Source: Dermatemys mawii
Taxonomy: Eukaryota > Chordata > Testudines > Dermatemydidae
Assembly: GCA_007922305.1 (NCBI GenBank)
Contig: ML677385.1
Coordinates: forward strand, 7,776,336 to 7,840,335
Direction of reading: 5' to 3'
DNA length: 64,000 bases
Both the position numbers and the translations under genes were made by a program. The notes beneath the pieces were generated by a model. It was not told the origin of the DNA. It did not search any database and saw nothing but the letters and a program-made list of their open reading frames with translations. Positions 35,001 through 50,000 of this stretch are shown here, in pieces. The stretch's first letter is position 1. The number at the start of each line of letters is the position of its first letter.

Positions 35001-38000
35001 AGCTTGAAGTTCTGGAAAAAAATAATTAATATATCTTTTCTCTGCAGATTAATTCCATGCTGTTACCTGGAAATTGAGACGGAGATTAATTTTGGCACAG
35101 TGATTGCAAACAGTAAAGTAATTAGTAAAGAGATTAGTATTACTAACCATGGATCATCTCCAGGTAAATGTCACTCTGCAGTAAATTTCAAAAAGTTTTA
35201 TTTTTCTTTGAAAATGTGGTTTTTGTGCAAGTTAATACTTCAGCCATAAAGGAATTTAGGATTTTATGCAGGAGAAAATAAGGCTTTGATTTGAACAGGA
35301 CTGTGAGTGCACAGTTGCTGGTTTTGTAAAAGTCCCCCCAGACTCTTAAGCTCAGTAGTGAGGTGTTGGGGAACTGCTCAAAGGAGAGCTCATGTAAAAC
35401 TTCTGACAGCTGTAAGACTTCTGATTATCTAAAAATACATTTGTAGTAGTGCTCTATTCTTGAGTCTAGGCTGAGGCCTGGTCTACATTATACAGTTAGG
35501 TCAATGTAAGGCAGCTTACATCGAGTTAATTATGTCAGTGTATTTACTACAGCCTTGTCCCACCGATGTATGTGACCTACTACACTGACATAATAACTCC
35601 ACCTCCACAAGAGGCGTAGGGCTTATGTCATTGTAGTTAGGGTGACGCAGTGCTTGCGAAGACACTGCGTTACTTAGGTTTGCTGTTGGCTTTCTTATCA
35701 ATTTCATGGAGCCACAAAATTGACAAGAAAGCCCAGCTGCCCAGCTAGGCTCCTTCTGAGTCTCTGCTCTAAGCCGGGCTGCCACCCAGGCTCCCGGCTT
35801 GGGTTGCTGCCCAGGCTCCCCGCTCCCCACTGGAAGCCTGGCTGCCCCAAGACTCCTGTGTCCTGGCTGCCCCCACAGGCTCTCGGCTTCATGCTTTCTG
35901 CTAGGAGCACAGCAGCTGACCAGACTCTGGGCATGGATCTCCTGGCTGGAGGTAAGAAGTCCCAGATGGCTGCCTTCCAGCTGGGAGCAGGGAGGCAAGA
36001 AGCCTCGGGAGCAGCTGGGCTCCCTCCAGGGATCTGTGCAGAACTGAGAGTCATGTCTCTCAACCCTCCACACTGCCCCTCTTCAGTCACTGGAAGCACT
36101 CCTGGTGACATTGTGCACCACTGACCCAAGGAGATTACTGTGGACATCAGTCATCTCAGTATTTACTGTGGTGGCTGTAAGTCGATCTAACATAGGTCAG
36201 TTTAGATTGTAGTGTAGACATGCCCTGAGAGACTGCATTAGAAATCACTAGATATCTCTTCTTTTCATTAGGTACAATAGCTCACATATAACTGCTTTTA
36301 TTATCTTTACTGAAGTCTGTGATCCCAATACCTTTTCATTGGCAAGACATGTTGCTCTAAAACTTGGTAGGAATTGTAATAGCAAAATCCATCAGGATGA
36401 GGGCCAGGCCATGCCTGTCACCACAGAATCAGTAGGGAAACTGTCTGTTCCAGCTAGAGCTTTCGTGTGGTCAGCATAGCTCTTGAGATGACACAAATTG
36501 AGAAGTTTGGTGTTTCTGAGCAGGTGTCTCAAGTCCCTCAGCTTCTTGCAAGGAACCTTCATAAGCGTATATACTCTTCAGGAGAAAATTCTGATGACCT
36601 GATATGAAAAGGCTTGTGTGGAATGTTTTTTAAGCAATCTCATATAAACAGGCTTGGCAGAATTTAATTATTATTTATTTATTTTTTTATAATTTGGACG
36701 CATAATATAGATATTTATTTTAAAGCTTTTTTTCAATTTTTATCAGCTTAAATTTTCACAGTTAAGGGAAAGTGCATGAGGCTAAGTCTGGGTATGTGTG
36801 TCAGATAATTTATTTAATGACCATTGTAGTTGAGATTCAAAATTTAGAGCTTTATAACTGTTAAAACAAATTTATCAGCATCACATGTTAAGATATAAAA
36901 GTAAATGTCCTTATGACAAACTCTAATAAGGAACATTTTTCTTACTTTGACTATTTGTAAATTTTTTTATTATTGATGGAAATTTTGTTTTTGTGTGCAC
37001 AGTGAAATTGACATTCACCAACATTTACCAATACAAATCTAATCCATCGAAGCTTACACGTACATTATTTGACTATATTTTTCACATGTCAGGGCTTTAG
37101 GTATTTTCTTCCAGAAGTCATTTGGCATCTATTCTGGGGTCCAGGGAACAAACTTAAGGCATGTAATTTTTCTCTGGCCCTTGGTCATGAGCGACTTAAT
37201 ACATAATGCTCACTAAAAACTCCGTGCTTTATAGCATATTATGGTGACTATATTAATGGAATCTCCTTTTGAGCCATTTGATACCAGTGAGCTCAAGTTT
37301 CTTATGTAGAAGGTTATTTTCTTATGACAGTGACTTTAGCTCATAAAATGAATAACTTTCAGGCTCCAGTGAACAATCCACTTTTATATTCCCTTTTTTT
37401 AAGGATAAGGTGATGATATGAGTACATATACTAAACTTCTTTCAAATTTCTTCCTTCAAAATTTAACTTTAGTTAATCATGCTACCATCATTTTATCCTA
37501 TGCCTATAAGCCCATCCTTGTGAAGCAGTTCTTTGTAGCAGTGTCAAAGTTTCTATAGATGTTTATCTTATATAGATTAAAATCCACTGGTCTTACACAA
37601 AAATAAAGGGAATGTTGTTGCCAAGAGAGCCATATGAGAATGGCTGTTTGATTGCAAGTCTCATTGTTTAAAATCTGGCAGGCTTACAACTCAAGGATCA
37701 CATCAAAACCCTGTTTGGGATGAGGGAAGCTTGCTGTGGCTGAAAAATTCTGAAAAAATCTACCGGAGATTTGTGAGGCAGTCATGTTCACATATATGCA
37801 AACATCTGCTAAACATTAATGCTCAGATTTTGTTTGTGTTATAAAAAAACTTTTTTGCTATAAGGTATCAGAACTGTTGCACACTTCAGTAATTTTATAA
37901 TTTTTTGTCTTAGCTTTTTATTCCAGATGTTAGATGGTATATGTGTATGCATGTGTGTATATAATATAGACATAAATTATCTGTATAAAGTATAAAAGGA

Positions 38001-41000
38001 AAGATATTAATAAAGACAACAAAAATATTTGTATATACTGTTTGCTTTGTGAAAAGTTTCAGTTATAATCTGTTTTTCCTGGAGTCTAATGGTCAGCTCT
38101 ATGGGGAGAAAAGTATAAATCTTCTATTATACAAAGCAGTTTGTTATATTATATAACAAAAATGCATTGTGACAGTCATCTTCAACTTGTTCTAAGTGTC
38201 TACTGAAATTTGTGTTTTGTTCTGTGTTTTTGTAGAGATACCTTTGTAGCGGTCTAGTCTTCTAATGTGGGAAATCTACCATTGCTGTAAATTGCTTACC
38301 TGTTTTACATATATTTTATTTTTTTTGGCTGAGGTAACTTCCAGTTGGGGTAAATAGCCTTTCCTTTATACTTCTAACTACAACTTGGACAAATACTCTT
38401 GAGGAGAGGAAATATTACTGTCTTCCTTTCCTGTTGGTAGCATTACTAAGTAGAATGTTTAGTGTTAGCAGCTGGTCACCGGACATTTTGAGTCTACACA
38501 GACTTCATGTATATTTTTTTATTTCTCCTAAGAGGTTGGAACTTGATGTGTAACGTGTGATTTTTGAAATCCACCATTACTAATAAATGTTCATTTATCT
38601 CCTAGAACAGAAGTAGTTGTGTGAGAAGTACTGACTTGTTGCAAACCATATATGTATAATTCACCTGGAGTGAAGTTGAGCCTGGTGCAGAAAAACCATA
38701 TATAGCTTTCTTCACCATTTAAGCCCTGTGATGTAGGATGGGTTGCTGATGCAGGATTGGGCATATGGAGGTGGCTTTGTATAGGCTGGTGCAAAGGATA
38801 ATATTAAAGGCAGACAAGGGATGAACTGCTGTATCCTTGATTATGTCGGTCCTGTGGACCTAATAATCCCTGCAAGTAATGTTGAGGGGCAGAATCCAAA
38901 CACACGAGTAATGTCTGCATGGGTAGGGCTGCATTGTGGCGTCTGGCTGAGGGAGTAGGTTACATGTGTTCTCACTCCATGCTCTTAATCAATATAAAAC
39001 TTGAGTACTTAAGCTTTATTTTGATTCTGCATCTTGTTAAAAATCATAGAATCGTAGGAATGGTCGTCGAGTCCAGTCCCCTGCACTCATGGCAGGACTA
39101 TGTATGATCTAGACCATTTGACATGGAAGCTCCTATGGATAACTACAGTACATGACTTTATATAACAGCAGTTTTATTAGTTTATTGATACCTCTTGGTT
39201 GTCAGCAGATAATATGCTGCCACATGTGGATTACATCCACTTATCTATTCCATTGTTCAAATTGTTTTTTAATTTTTAAAAATTGTATCCTACACTTGTG
39301 CTTAGATTTTTCTCATTTGTGGTATACTACTCTGCATACATATGCAGTTGTCAGTTGCATGGAAGGAGACAATAGACTTCTCTTTGGTTAAGCTCTTAAA
39401 CATTTGGCTACTACAGCTACATAAAGCTATGTTTCAGATTTGCCTGACATACAAAATGTTACCAGCAACTGTTTTATGATACAATCAGTTGGCTTCTGAA
39501 TGTCATTACATTGTCTATTACAACAATAACTTTGCACAATGGCATTGTATATGGGCACCTGATATTTGAGGAAAGTCAGAAAAACACGAATCTTAAATGT
39601 TAGATTAGGATTTTTTTAAATAATTTTATTGGTATAAGTTACTTTATTTCATGTACAATTTATGAAACTTTACTGTGTTTTTAGTTTATTCTGTGTGTTG
39701 AATTGTATGTCATATGTAACATACAATATTGTATTTGTCTTAGGTGCATTTAAAATAGACTACAACGGAAGTGTTCCTGTTAACATAGTACCTATCAGTG
39801 GAGTGGTGGAACCCAAAACATTACAGCTGGTTAAAGTGGATATCTGTACAGATATACCCAGAGTCATTAGGGAAGTGGCAAAGTAAGTGCAGAATGTGAC
39901 TGCCTTAAGTCTGCTTGTTTTGGATGATTTTTTTAATATTCTGTCTCATTTTAAAAGTTGTTTAGGACAGCTATATTTATCCAAATACTGAATAACTGGA
40001 ACCACAATGTGACAAGAAGTAACAAAGAGTCCTGTGGCACCTTAAAGACTAACTAAAGTATTAGAGCATAAGCTTTCGTGGGCTAATACCCACTTCGTCG
40101 GATGCATGCATCCGATGAAGTGGGTATTAACTCGCGAAAGCTTATGCTCTAATACTTTAGTTAGTCTTTAAGGTGCCACAGGACTCTTTGTTACTTCTGC
40201 AATTCCAGACTCACACGGCTACCCCTCTGATTCCTGACGAAATGTGACAAGAAGTTGTTAAGTTCCCAGACATCAGTTGCTGCCCCAAGTTGTCCAAAGC
40301 TTTGCTCATTAAATAGTTTTGCTGATGACATTAGCTCCATAGAGCAATGCTGTAGGAATTGTGTGCCTGGCAACACTAAAACAGTATTGACAGGCAGTGG
40401 ATGCATGTCTCTTCAGCTCAACATTCTTTTGACCAAGGGTGTGCATACTCTTGCACTGTTGGCTCCTGTCTTTCTGGCAGTTAATGTGATTTGGGGAACC
40501 TTGTTCTTCCTATTTTGGTGGAATAGTTTCAGAGGGTGTATTTTAAAAAAACCTTTACAGATTTGAGAGGCATTCCAGGTTCCATTGGTATTCCCGCTTC
40601 AAGTACTCGGAGTCTCTCTCAGATCAGTAGAATCTTTCAAAATATAAATATTTTTAAATGCAGCCGTAATAGCTCTTTCCTTTGTAAAGAGTTTTAAAAA
40701 GTTATTTAAAGTCAGGACTTGATTAGTACAAAGAAAGTTGTTTAGCAAAAAAAATCTTATTTTTCTTTGTTTTTTCTGACTTCAAGTTGTGGGTCTTACT
40801 TACCAGGCTGGACCTGGGCAAATAGTGCTGCATTTATTCAGACAAATGTTATTGTTAATGGACATGACACTTCTCCAGTGCTTTGAAGGGTTATATAACA
40901 TGCAAAGCCTTTTCTCTTCAAGAACTTGAAGGACAGCAGCAATTGATTATAAATTCTTCTGTTAGTTCAAGAGTCCAGAAAAAGCTCTCTTGAGGAGGCA

Positions 41001-44000
41001 GTTTTCTGGCCCAAGTAAATCAAGTTGTCACATTCCTTGGCACTGAAGCCAGGATCATCTGACAAGTCCTATCCAGTTAAAGAACATTACAAGCAGGGGA
41101 CTCCTAGATATGATCCGTCTAAGATGGTTCACTTATTAAAGGGTTTAAAATTGTCAGATCCAGCAACAGGGGAGTCTGGCTTCCCTAGTTACAGGGGAAT
41201 TGAGAGATTTTTAGACTGAGCTAGGTTTTCATATGGTCAGTGAATAGAATATAATGTTCCAAGGATATAGTTTCCACCCACCTCCTAACTGCCGGTACTG
41301 CTCAAAAAACCCCCAATGCCCCATGTGTAATTCTTCCACCATGACTCTGCAGGGGCAACACACTCAGAGAACACAATTTATAATGCTACATAATCTTTTC
41401 ATACTGTAGAATGTGTTTATTTTTGTGCCAATATGGTTAATTTGTTTACTATAAGCCTTTGATCTAGTCAACTGTATCAGAGAATTTAAACTAAAGTTCC
41501 AATAAAATTCATGGATTATTGTTGTATGAATTTTAGATGTGTACATTTCTTTTTTTCCTCTGTCATTTTTTCCAACAGAGTGCAATTGCAAGGTCGTGAT
41601 ATCACTAACTTAAGGATAGAAGCTCATGTAGTTGAACAAGTTCTTGAATTATTAGGTGTGTCTCATGAAAACATACTAGAATGTATTCATTTTGGATCGG
41701 TCTATTTTGGAACTTCAAATACTGAACAAGTGGCTCTGTACAATAAAAGCCCGGAGACCATGAACTGGGTGGCAGTGCTGGAGGACAATGCTGTTGGAGG
41801 AGAGATGGTAAGGAAACAATGCTGAATTTTTTAAAATTTCAGTGCAAAGATGTTTTGATGACTGCTCTTTATTCTCAATGGTGGGTTTTTTTACATCCTC
41901 CCTCTATTTGTGTTCCTTACCTTGCACTTCTTTCAGTCAGTACAGTTGCTGAAAGATCTGTCCAACAGCAGGATTATCATAGGTTTTTGTTGAGAGTAAA
42001 AAAAACCAGCAAGAAATCAAATCAATATTTTAAAAAGAAGAGTCAATTAATTTCGTATCCCCCTGCTAAAGTTTGTGGGTTTGTGGGTTGGTAGTGTTAT
42101 ATTTTCCTACTTAAACTGTTTTTGCTTCTATTCCTTGTTACTGTGTGAAAGATCCACACAAAAAGGAGAAATTGACAAAACTATATTTCACATTTTGGCA
42201 TTGTCTTACAGGGCACATATCTTCAGAAGAGTACTGAGGCTGTTTTACAAGAATTGAGCTTTATAAATAGAACCAAAGAACTAGATGTTTCAACTTTGAT
42301 CTCCTGCATTCCCAACCAAGGAACCTTGCTACCTTATCAGAAAACTGTGGTTACACTGTGCTTTAGTCCAAAGTAAGTAAACAGTGCAACCTTAAGAGGC
42401 TGACATAATAAGAGATGTAATTAATAAGTGCAGGCAAATCTCTTTGCACTTGTGTTAGATGTATTAAATTAACCCTGTTGTGTCAAATTCTTTCCTTTCA
42501 ATGTGCACAGATCAATGCTAGTTTTCTGCTTATGGACAGTTTAAAATAAATTATAAACCTAAATTAATTAAAAATAAATTAATTAAAATAATGCATTTTT
42601 GTTTGATAAATAAAGATGTATAAATGTTTACCAGATTAAATCTACAAATTTCCTTTTAGTTCATCCTCCAAAGTAATCACAGATCAATCCAGGCAAGGAG
42701 GTTCCAAAATAATTTTTAAACTCTTCTTGCTGGCTAGAAGCTTTGCTGAGAGGCTTTTACAGCTGACTTACATCCGTTATAAGAACATCCCCTGCCAGTT
42801 TTTCATCCAGGAAATCTCTTGAATTAGGGTATTCGTCACCTTCAAGTTAGCAGTTCCTACTACATTTCCCACTGAGAATGCAGCGCACTACAGCAGTTGA
42901 TCATCTTGAGTTTTAGACTCTTGGTCTGTGCATGCCAGCATGTATGTACATGTTCCATAGTAACTTCTCATCCTGACACTAGTGACAAGAATAGAAAAAA
43001 ACACCTACCTAGCTATAAAGTAGTTAATAATTCACTAAGATTTACTTCAGCAACCAGAAAGTTGGATGACATTTCTTTTCATGTATCTGGGCAACAACAA
43101 GAGTATTAGATGCTCCAGAGGAACTAATTTCCCCCCCCTGGTGAGTATGCAGAAATGTCTGGGAGACTCTCACTGTTTTCAAGTCCGGTAACTTCTGTTA
43201 ACTTGAATGCCACTAGAATGATGTCAGCTTGGTGGTCTGAAAGAACAGAAAGATCACCATCAGGTTTATATAGGGCAGCTACAGGATCTCTTTGTATACT
43301 CACTGCTTTTGGGATGTGGGAGCTGCAGACTATTATATCTGAGTAGCCCCGTCCATTTCAGTACTGTGTTCAATTTTAAAGTCTTATTTGTCTGAGCTGC
43401 AACAGGAGGATTGTAGAAATCAAAAAATCTGATGAACTGATGAAAAATTACCATTGATTAATAATATGTATGGTATTTAAAGATTGCCTGAATTTTACAG
43501 GCAATTTAAAAGAGACATTGGACTTACTGAATTTCCACCAAGACAAGATTATGCACTGTTTTTGAGGTTTGAAGCTATAGGAAGTAAAGATGGCTTTCTG
43601 CAGGCTCTGAATGGTGACAACATACTGATCAAAGGTATGTTATCAGAAATATAGTTTATGGATGGAAGACTCTGAAGTTTTTTAAATTTTTCCACATCTT
43701 CAGATTAATAATTTTAAAGGGGACCTCTGTTTGTTTTGTGGGGACCTGCACATATACATTAAAAGAACTGGTGCTGAATGCCTCAAATAGAGAGGAAAAG
43801 AGTAGCATTGACTTTTAAGATTCTAACTTCGGGGTAGAAGGGAAGGGGAAAATAAATTTAGAATAATTTATGTCATGAATGCACCTTTTGGTTGCAAGCA
43901 TTTAGTATTTAATTGTAGGTTTAACTAATTTTTAAAAAATAGATTTGTAAATTACCAAAGGTTATGGTTAGGTCAAAATGATTGTGTTTTTCCAATTTGA

Positions 44001-47000
44001 ATAAACCAAGAGGGTTTTAAATGATGTGTTAGCCTATATAAATAAGCATGTAAATCTTGCATTAAGTTGGTAGCCAGTTATATTAATATTCTGAAACACA
44101 GTATTCGAAAAGAAATTGTTTCTTCATAATTTTACATATTCTGTGTTTGTAAGAGTCTAAAACAGTTTCATGTCTTTTTAATTCAATATCATATTTTATG
44201 CTTGTTTCTTACTCTCTTGTGCAGAGACTCATCCTCATCATGTGGAGGTAGCTTTGACAGGTTCAGGGGTTCCAGTCATGTTAACTTTCAGTCCAGGACC
44301 AGTTATTAATTTTATGGACTGTTTCATGGGTGAACACACAGAAATTATGTGCACTCTCAAAAATGAATCTGAGTCACTTCCAGTAACATTCAGCTTCCAC
44401 AAGATAGCGCATTTTAATATTTGTCCTGAAAAAGGGAAAGTAAAACAAAAATGTACAAAGGTAATGTAAATGTTCATTTTTTCATAGTAAATAGGTACTT
44501 GGCTGGAAAGATGAGGACACTGTTATTGTCTACAATTGTTTTTGTTTTGTTTGCATATTTTCAGTGGTGAATACTAGATTCACTTAAGGAGAGGCTCCAC
44601 ATTTCCTTTTACATGAGTCAACCTCATAATTTATTGTCAATATAGAATCATAAGTGGACTCTGTCATGCTGTCAAGCGCCAAATACTATCAATTTTCAAA
44701 TGGGGAGGGAAGGGAAAGTACATTTTGTAGTGACTATGGCCTTGATCCTGAAAAGACATAGATACTTAAGTAAACTTACTCATGTTCCTAAATCTTTGCA
44801 GGATAAGGCCTTAGCTTTAATTATTCCATTTAATCAGATATTTTAGCTACTTTTTAGCAAAAAGGCATGTACAATTAGAACAAATATATAGGTACAGGAG
44901 CTCCTCACTTAAAGTCGTCTCGGTCAGCATTTCATTATTACATTGCTGATCAATTAGGGAACATGCTCGTTTAAAGTTGTGCAATGATCCCTTCTAACAT
45001 CTTTTGGCAGCTGCCTGCTTAGTCCACTGCTTGCAGGAAGAACAGCCTGTTGCAACTAGCTGGTGGGGGCTTGGAACCAGGGTGGACTGGCAGTCCCCCT
45101 ATCAGGTCCCTGCTCCCCTAAGTTCCTTGTGCAGCAGTTGCCCAGCAGGCTATCAATTGCTGGCACTTCAGCTGTTCTTCCCCCCAGAACCATGTACTGC
45201 TCCTGCCCTCTGCCTTGGAGCTGTTCCTGGGAGCCTCCTGCTTTCTTTGTAGGGGGGAGAAAAGGGTACGTAATGCCAGGGTGTCCCCCTCCCCACTGCT
45301 TCTGCACCCTGCTTACCCCTTCTCCATATAGAGCAGGCTGGGGACCCGAAGGGGGAGAGAGAGAGAGAGAGCTTGGGGCAGCAGCTGCTGACTCAACTTT
45401 CTGATCCACTTAAAAAGACAATGTACTTAAGAATGGAGTCAGCTTACTTAAAGGGGAAATGCGCATCTCTCTCTCTCCCCTCCATATACAAGGTGTGTGT
45501 CTGTCTCTGTCTTCTGTGCTGTCTCCCCTTCTCTCCCTCCATTCCTGCTGCCTTGTAGAGTGTGAGAGGCTACGTTAACAACAATGTGTTAACCCTTGAG
45601 GGCTCAGCCAAAAGCTAGTTCATCATTTATCAGTAAGGTATTCCCTGGCAAATATCCCACCTTCTGACTTCTCCACTTCAACCAAGCTTCACAGTCATCA
45701 CCACTATGTACCAGTATTAAATTCAGAGGGGTAGACCTGTTAGACTTGCATCTGACAGAGTGGGTATTCACCCATGAAAGCTTATGCTCTAATGCATTTG
45801 TTAGTCTGTAAGGTGCCACAGGACTCTTCGTTGCTTTTGCAGTATTACATTGTTTGTTTAAAATTTATTTTCTGTGTGTGTGTGTGTGTGTGTGTTTTGA
45901 AAAAAAAAGCCCCTGGAACCTAACTCCCTCATTTACATTAATTCTTGTGGGGAAATTGGATTCGCTTAACATCATTTCGCTTAAAGTCCCATTTTTCAGG
46001 AACATAATTACAATGTTAAGTGAAGAGTTCCTGTATAATTTTTATGAACAGATAAATTCAGGGCACTGTGGAAGATGTAGAACTATATTATTCTACAGAA
46101 TCAAGCTTATAAAATTCTGTTAATGCCTATCAGTTCTATACTTTTTAATTTGTTCAATTACATGTAATAATTAGTACAGTATTGTGAAAAAGTAAGTAGT
46201 ACCCTTAAAATAAATTTGAATCAGTATGATTTAACTAATTTGTAATAAAAAAGAGTCTATATAATATCTCTCAGTTTGCTATGAAACATTTTATTAAAAA
46301 TAAAACAATGTTCATTTTTTTAGGATGTGATGTTTTCATTTGCTCCACGTCAAGCAGGAACCTTTAAAGTGAAGCAAGTCGTAGATATTTTCGGTTTAGT
46401 GGCAGAGGAAGATAATCTACAGTCTTTGAAGATAAAACCCTTTCATCAAATACATTTAAATTTTACTGGTGTATGCAAACCTAAAACCAAGAAAATTATA
46501 TTTAAAATCAACCCTGGTATGTTACTAAACAAAAAATTCTGAGTGTTTTAATTTTCAGAAATATACTTCTGAACAGGTCTTAAGAATGGAGTCAGTTCAT
46601 AGTTTAGCCATTGTTTTAAAAAAACATTTTTCTTTGAAAGCTATAAGAATACTTATTTTATTAAAATATAGCCATGGTATGTTTTTTGTAATTTTTATGT
46701 GATTTATCTAATCAGGGTTTAACTTTGTGCTGCTTTATATGATCCTGAGGATTTTCAGTCTTATGTTTTACATTAAGAATTATTGTAATGGACTTTTGTC
46801 TTTGATTGTCTTGAACAATCATGGTAATTTATTTTTCATTGTAATGTATCTGTTAATACCCTCCACCTATGGCTTGAGAAAATATTTAGGAGCCTAACTC
46901 CCACTGTGTTAGGTGCCTTAAAAACCTTTGAGGATCTGGACCAAAGTGCCTGTTTTACCAGAATAAATATATGGAGATCGTCATTTACGAGAAGGAACAC

Positions 47001-50000
47001 TGTTAGGTTGAAAGTTTTATATTTATATATAAAATACACTTATCTGAGATGAACTGATAATACCTTGGATTATTGAAAGTGATTTTTTTAAAAAAAATAA
47101 TAGTTTTTATCGTTTACGCTGTTTGTTCACTCTTTGCATTTCACTCACATCGAACATAATCATTTTCATTTTCTGGAAGTCATGCACTTGAACAGTGCTG
47201 CTGTGTTTGGATTCCAGTGACATGGATCGTGCAGAGTAAGTGAGGAGGGACAATATATAACACAGGTGTTAATATTCTTGAGGCTATTATCATCCCATGA
47301 TTTCACCATCACACAGTACTCTTTGATCGTTTCCCATATCACTGTCCTGCAACTACCCCAATCCTATGAATCCATAGCATGAATGATACTCCAGAGCATA
47401 AAGGAACTCCCTCATATTCCCTCTTAGGTTATTTGTCCTTGTTTCTAATATCTTACAAGAGATCATACCCAACAGTGTTGATTTGGTCAAGACTGTTGTT
47501 GGTTTCAGAAACCCAGTTTTTGGCAAATGTCCAAGATGCCGTGACACCTAAGTCCTGAAATTTTGCTACAGGGCTTATCTTCATTATGCGGCTGAATCGG
47601 TGCTGCTGCCATTGATGCAGCAGTGTTGATTTAGTAGGTTTGGTGAAGACATGCTCAGTTTATGGGAGAGAGCTCTCCTGTTAACTTCAGTACTGCACCT
47701 CAATGAGAGGCGGAAGCTGTGTCGATGAGAGTCCTTCTCCCATTGACTTAGTGCAGTGTAGACTCAGCTTTAAGTTGATGTAACTTACATCAACTTAAGT
47801 AATATAATTTATGTAACTTGACTAGCATAACTTAAATCGACTTACAGCATTAGTGTAGACAAAGCCATAATGTTTCTGTTCAGAGTTTTGAGTTTTGTCT
47901 ACCAAGTATTCCTCTACTTCACACCTTTTTCTTGGTGTTGCTGCTGGTCTCCGTATATGAATAGTCAAGAAGAGGAAGGGAACTGAGTGCTCAGTAGCTG
48001 CCTCCTGCCCATTTGAAGAAACAGTTGTCTGATGTAAGAGAGGAAGGAAACCTCCCTTCTTCCCAACCTTCCGAGACATGGTGGGAAGATGAAGACAGAG
48101 AATCAATTGATGGGTGATTAAGAGTTGTATCTCTGGGTTAAAATGAAGTGCTGCCCCAGGCGTGCTGTACTTTCCTGACACATCAGAGTGGGGGTAACAG
48201 GCCCTAGGCCTCCCCTTCAGCCCACCAGGAAGTGCAGAGCAATTTGGGGATGAGGAGAGGTCATAGGGCAGGGGTAATCAATTATTTTTTAGCAAGGTCC
48301 AAATTTTTTGGTTAAGGTGTAATCAAGGTCTAGACTCCAAAGAAAATAAAAAAATAATAACAGTAATGATAAGTAAATACAAAAATTTTTGCAGTCTGTT
48401 CAATAGCATCTGGATTTGGCCCACAGTTTGGATTTGGCCCACAGTCTGCCTATTGACTACCTCTGTCATAAGATCTCATGGGGCCACTTCTTGTTCAGAT
48501 AAACATCAGAACTTTGGATATTTACCTGAAGCCCAAACCTGTTGCAATTCTCCCATCTCTAATTTTTAGTATTTTTTTTTTTTTTACAATATTTCAATAG
48601 GTGAATTAATGTGGAATATTAGTTTTGATTTGCTGATAATTAGAACTGGTATTCAAGATATCCAAAACTTTACCCTGATGATCAGTCCTCTGGTGGCAGG
48701 TGGCGTGATTGCCCTAGGGCCTAGATTGTAGTTTTTCTATAGAAGGGTCGTTGGAGAAGTTTTTCAGATGTTGACAACTATTCCCAATACATCTCTTCTG
48801 AACTCTATAGGCCAATTTCCAAGCACCTCCTATTTAACCTAATGGCTTCTCCCTGTCTCTCCCTTTCCCTTGATGACTATCCATCATTCTAAGTGCTGTC
48901 TTCTTGCTCCCAACTTACTGACTTCTATGCAGTTTCTGATTGCAGGGTGGATTAGGGTGGTAGTGGAATATGTCGTGGTGGTTCCACAGTGTCTCAGAGC
49001 GAGGAGAGGAGGGATGTGTGTGAGATAACTCTAACTCCCACTGTGAGCTGCTTCTTCACCTGGCCAAATGTAGCACTGGCCACAGTGGGAGTATGAAGCT
49101 GAAATTAGGTAGATGGAAGTGCTGGTGGCTTAAAAGGGTCTGTCAGCTATCCAGAGCCTAGAGTAACTATTTTTTTAGGCATTTTAGGCAGAAGTGGGTT
49201 AATGGTTAGATAGGTAAACCCAGCATGCTTGTGGTTTGGGGGAATTGTTTTGTTCTGCGGGACAGTCCAATAATTATTTTAAAGCCTGTACACTTTATTA
49301 TGTTCTAAATTTATGTAAATTGAAAGGTGACAGATAAAGAAAGAAGACACATGGGCTACAGATGTAGGTTTAAATGGTTATTCATTTTAGACATGATTTG
49401 ATGGTTCAAATGTATTTTATGTTTGTGTAAACACATCCATTTCTTTTGTGTCCAGGGAACTTGCTTTGCTGTCCTTTTAGCTCCTGTTTCTTACTACCTT
49501 CCCAAACCCTCAAGTTTCTGGTCAGTCATATAGCATAAGGACAGGAGTTCTGGAAAAACATTTCCATTTGGTCACCCAAGAAGTACTGCAATATGAGTAT
49601 GGGCCAATTTGAGTCATCTGACAAGCTAGAATGGGAGGCTGCCTAATAAGAAGCCTACCTTCTCAACAGAGACTTTTTTTTTTGTTTTTTTTTGTTTTTG
49701 TTTTTGAGGAATCTCCAGTAGGGTGACAAAGTTGGGATGGGGAAAACATGTTTCTGTCCTCCCTCCCTGTTTGTGCCTCTGAATGTTGTTAGGAAATGGA
49801 TATATTCAGACAAACGATTTTAACTGGATTAATTTTATACATGATAAACTTCTGCATAACCTACATTAATAGAACTTTAAAAAATATTTCTCCGTTTTGG
49901 ATTTAACTACCTTGCTGTGTTTCTCTAATTTAAAAAATATAGGAAAGCAGCCCATATGTGTCAGTAGTAAATCATTTTAAACTATATACTAGTAAAATTG

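Noticed and set aside
35516..36147. Long frames on both strands in intron 3
   Set aside because: Inside the GC-rich block of a Harbinger-type element and composition-driven.
40015..40198. Attachment site, terminator or CRISPR-like repeat
   Set aside because: The palindrome is one member of a dispersed family with target duplications in a vertebrate intron.
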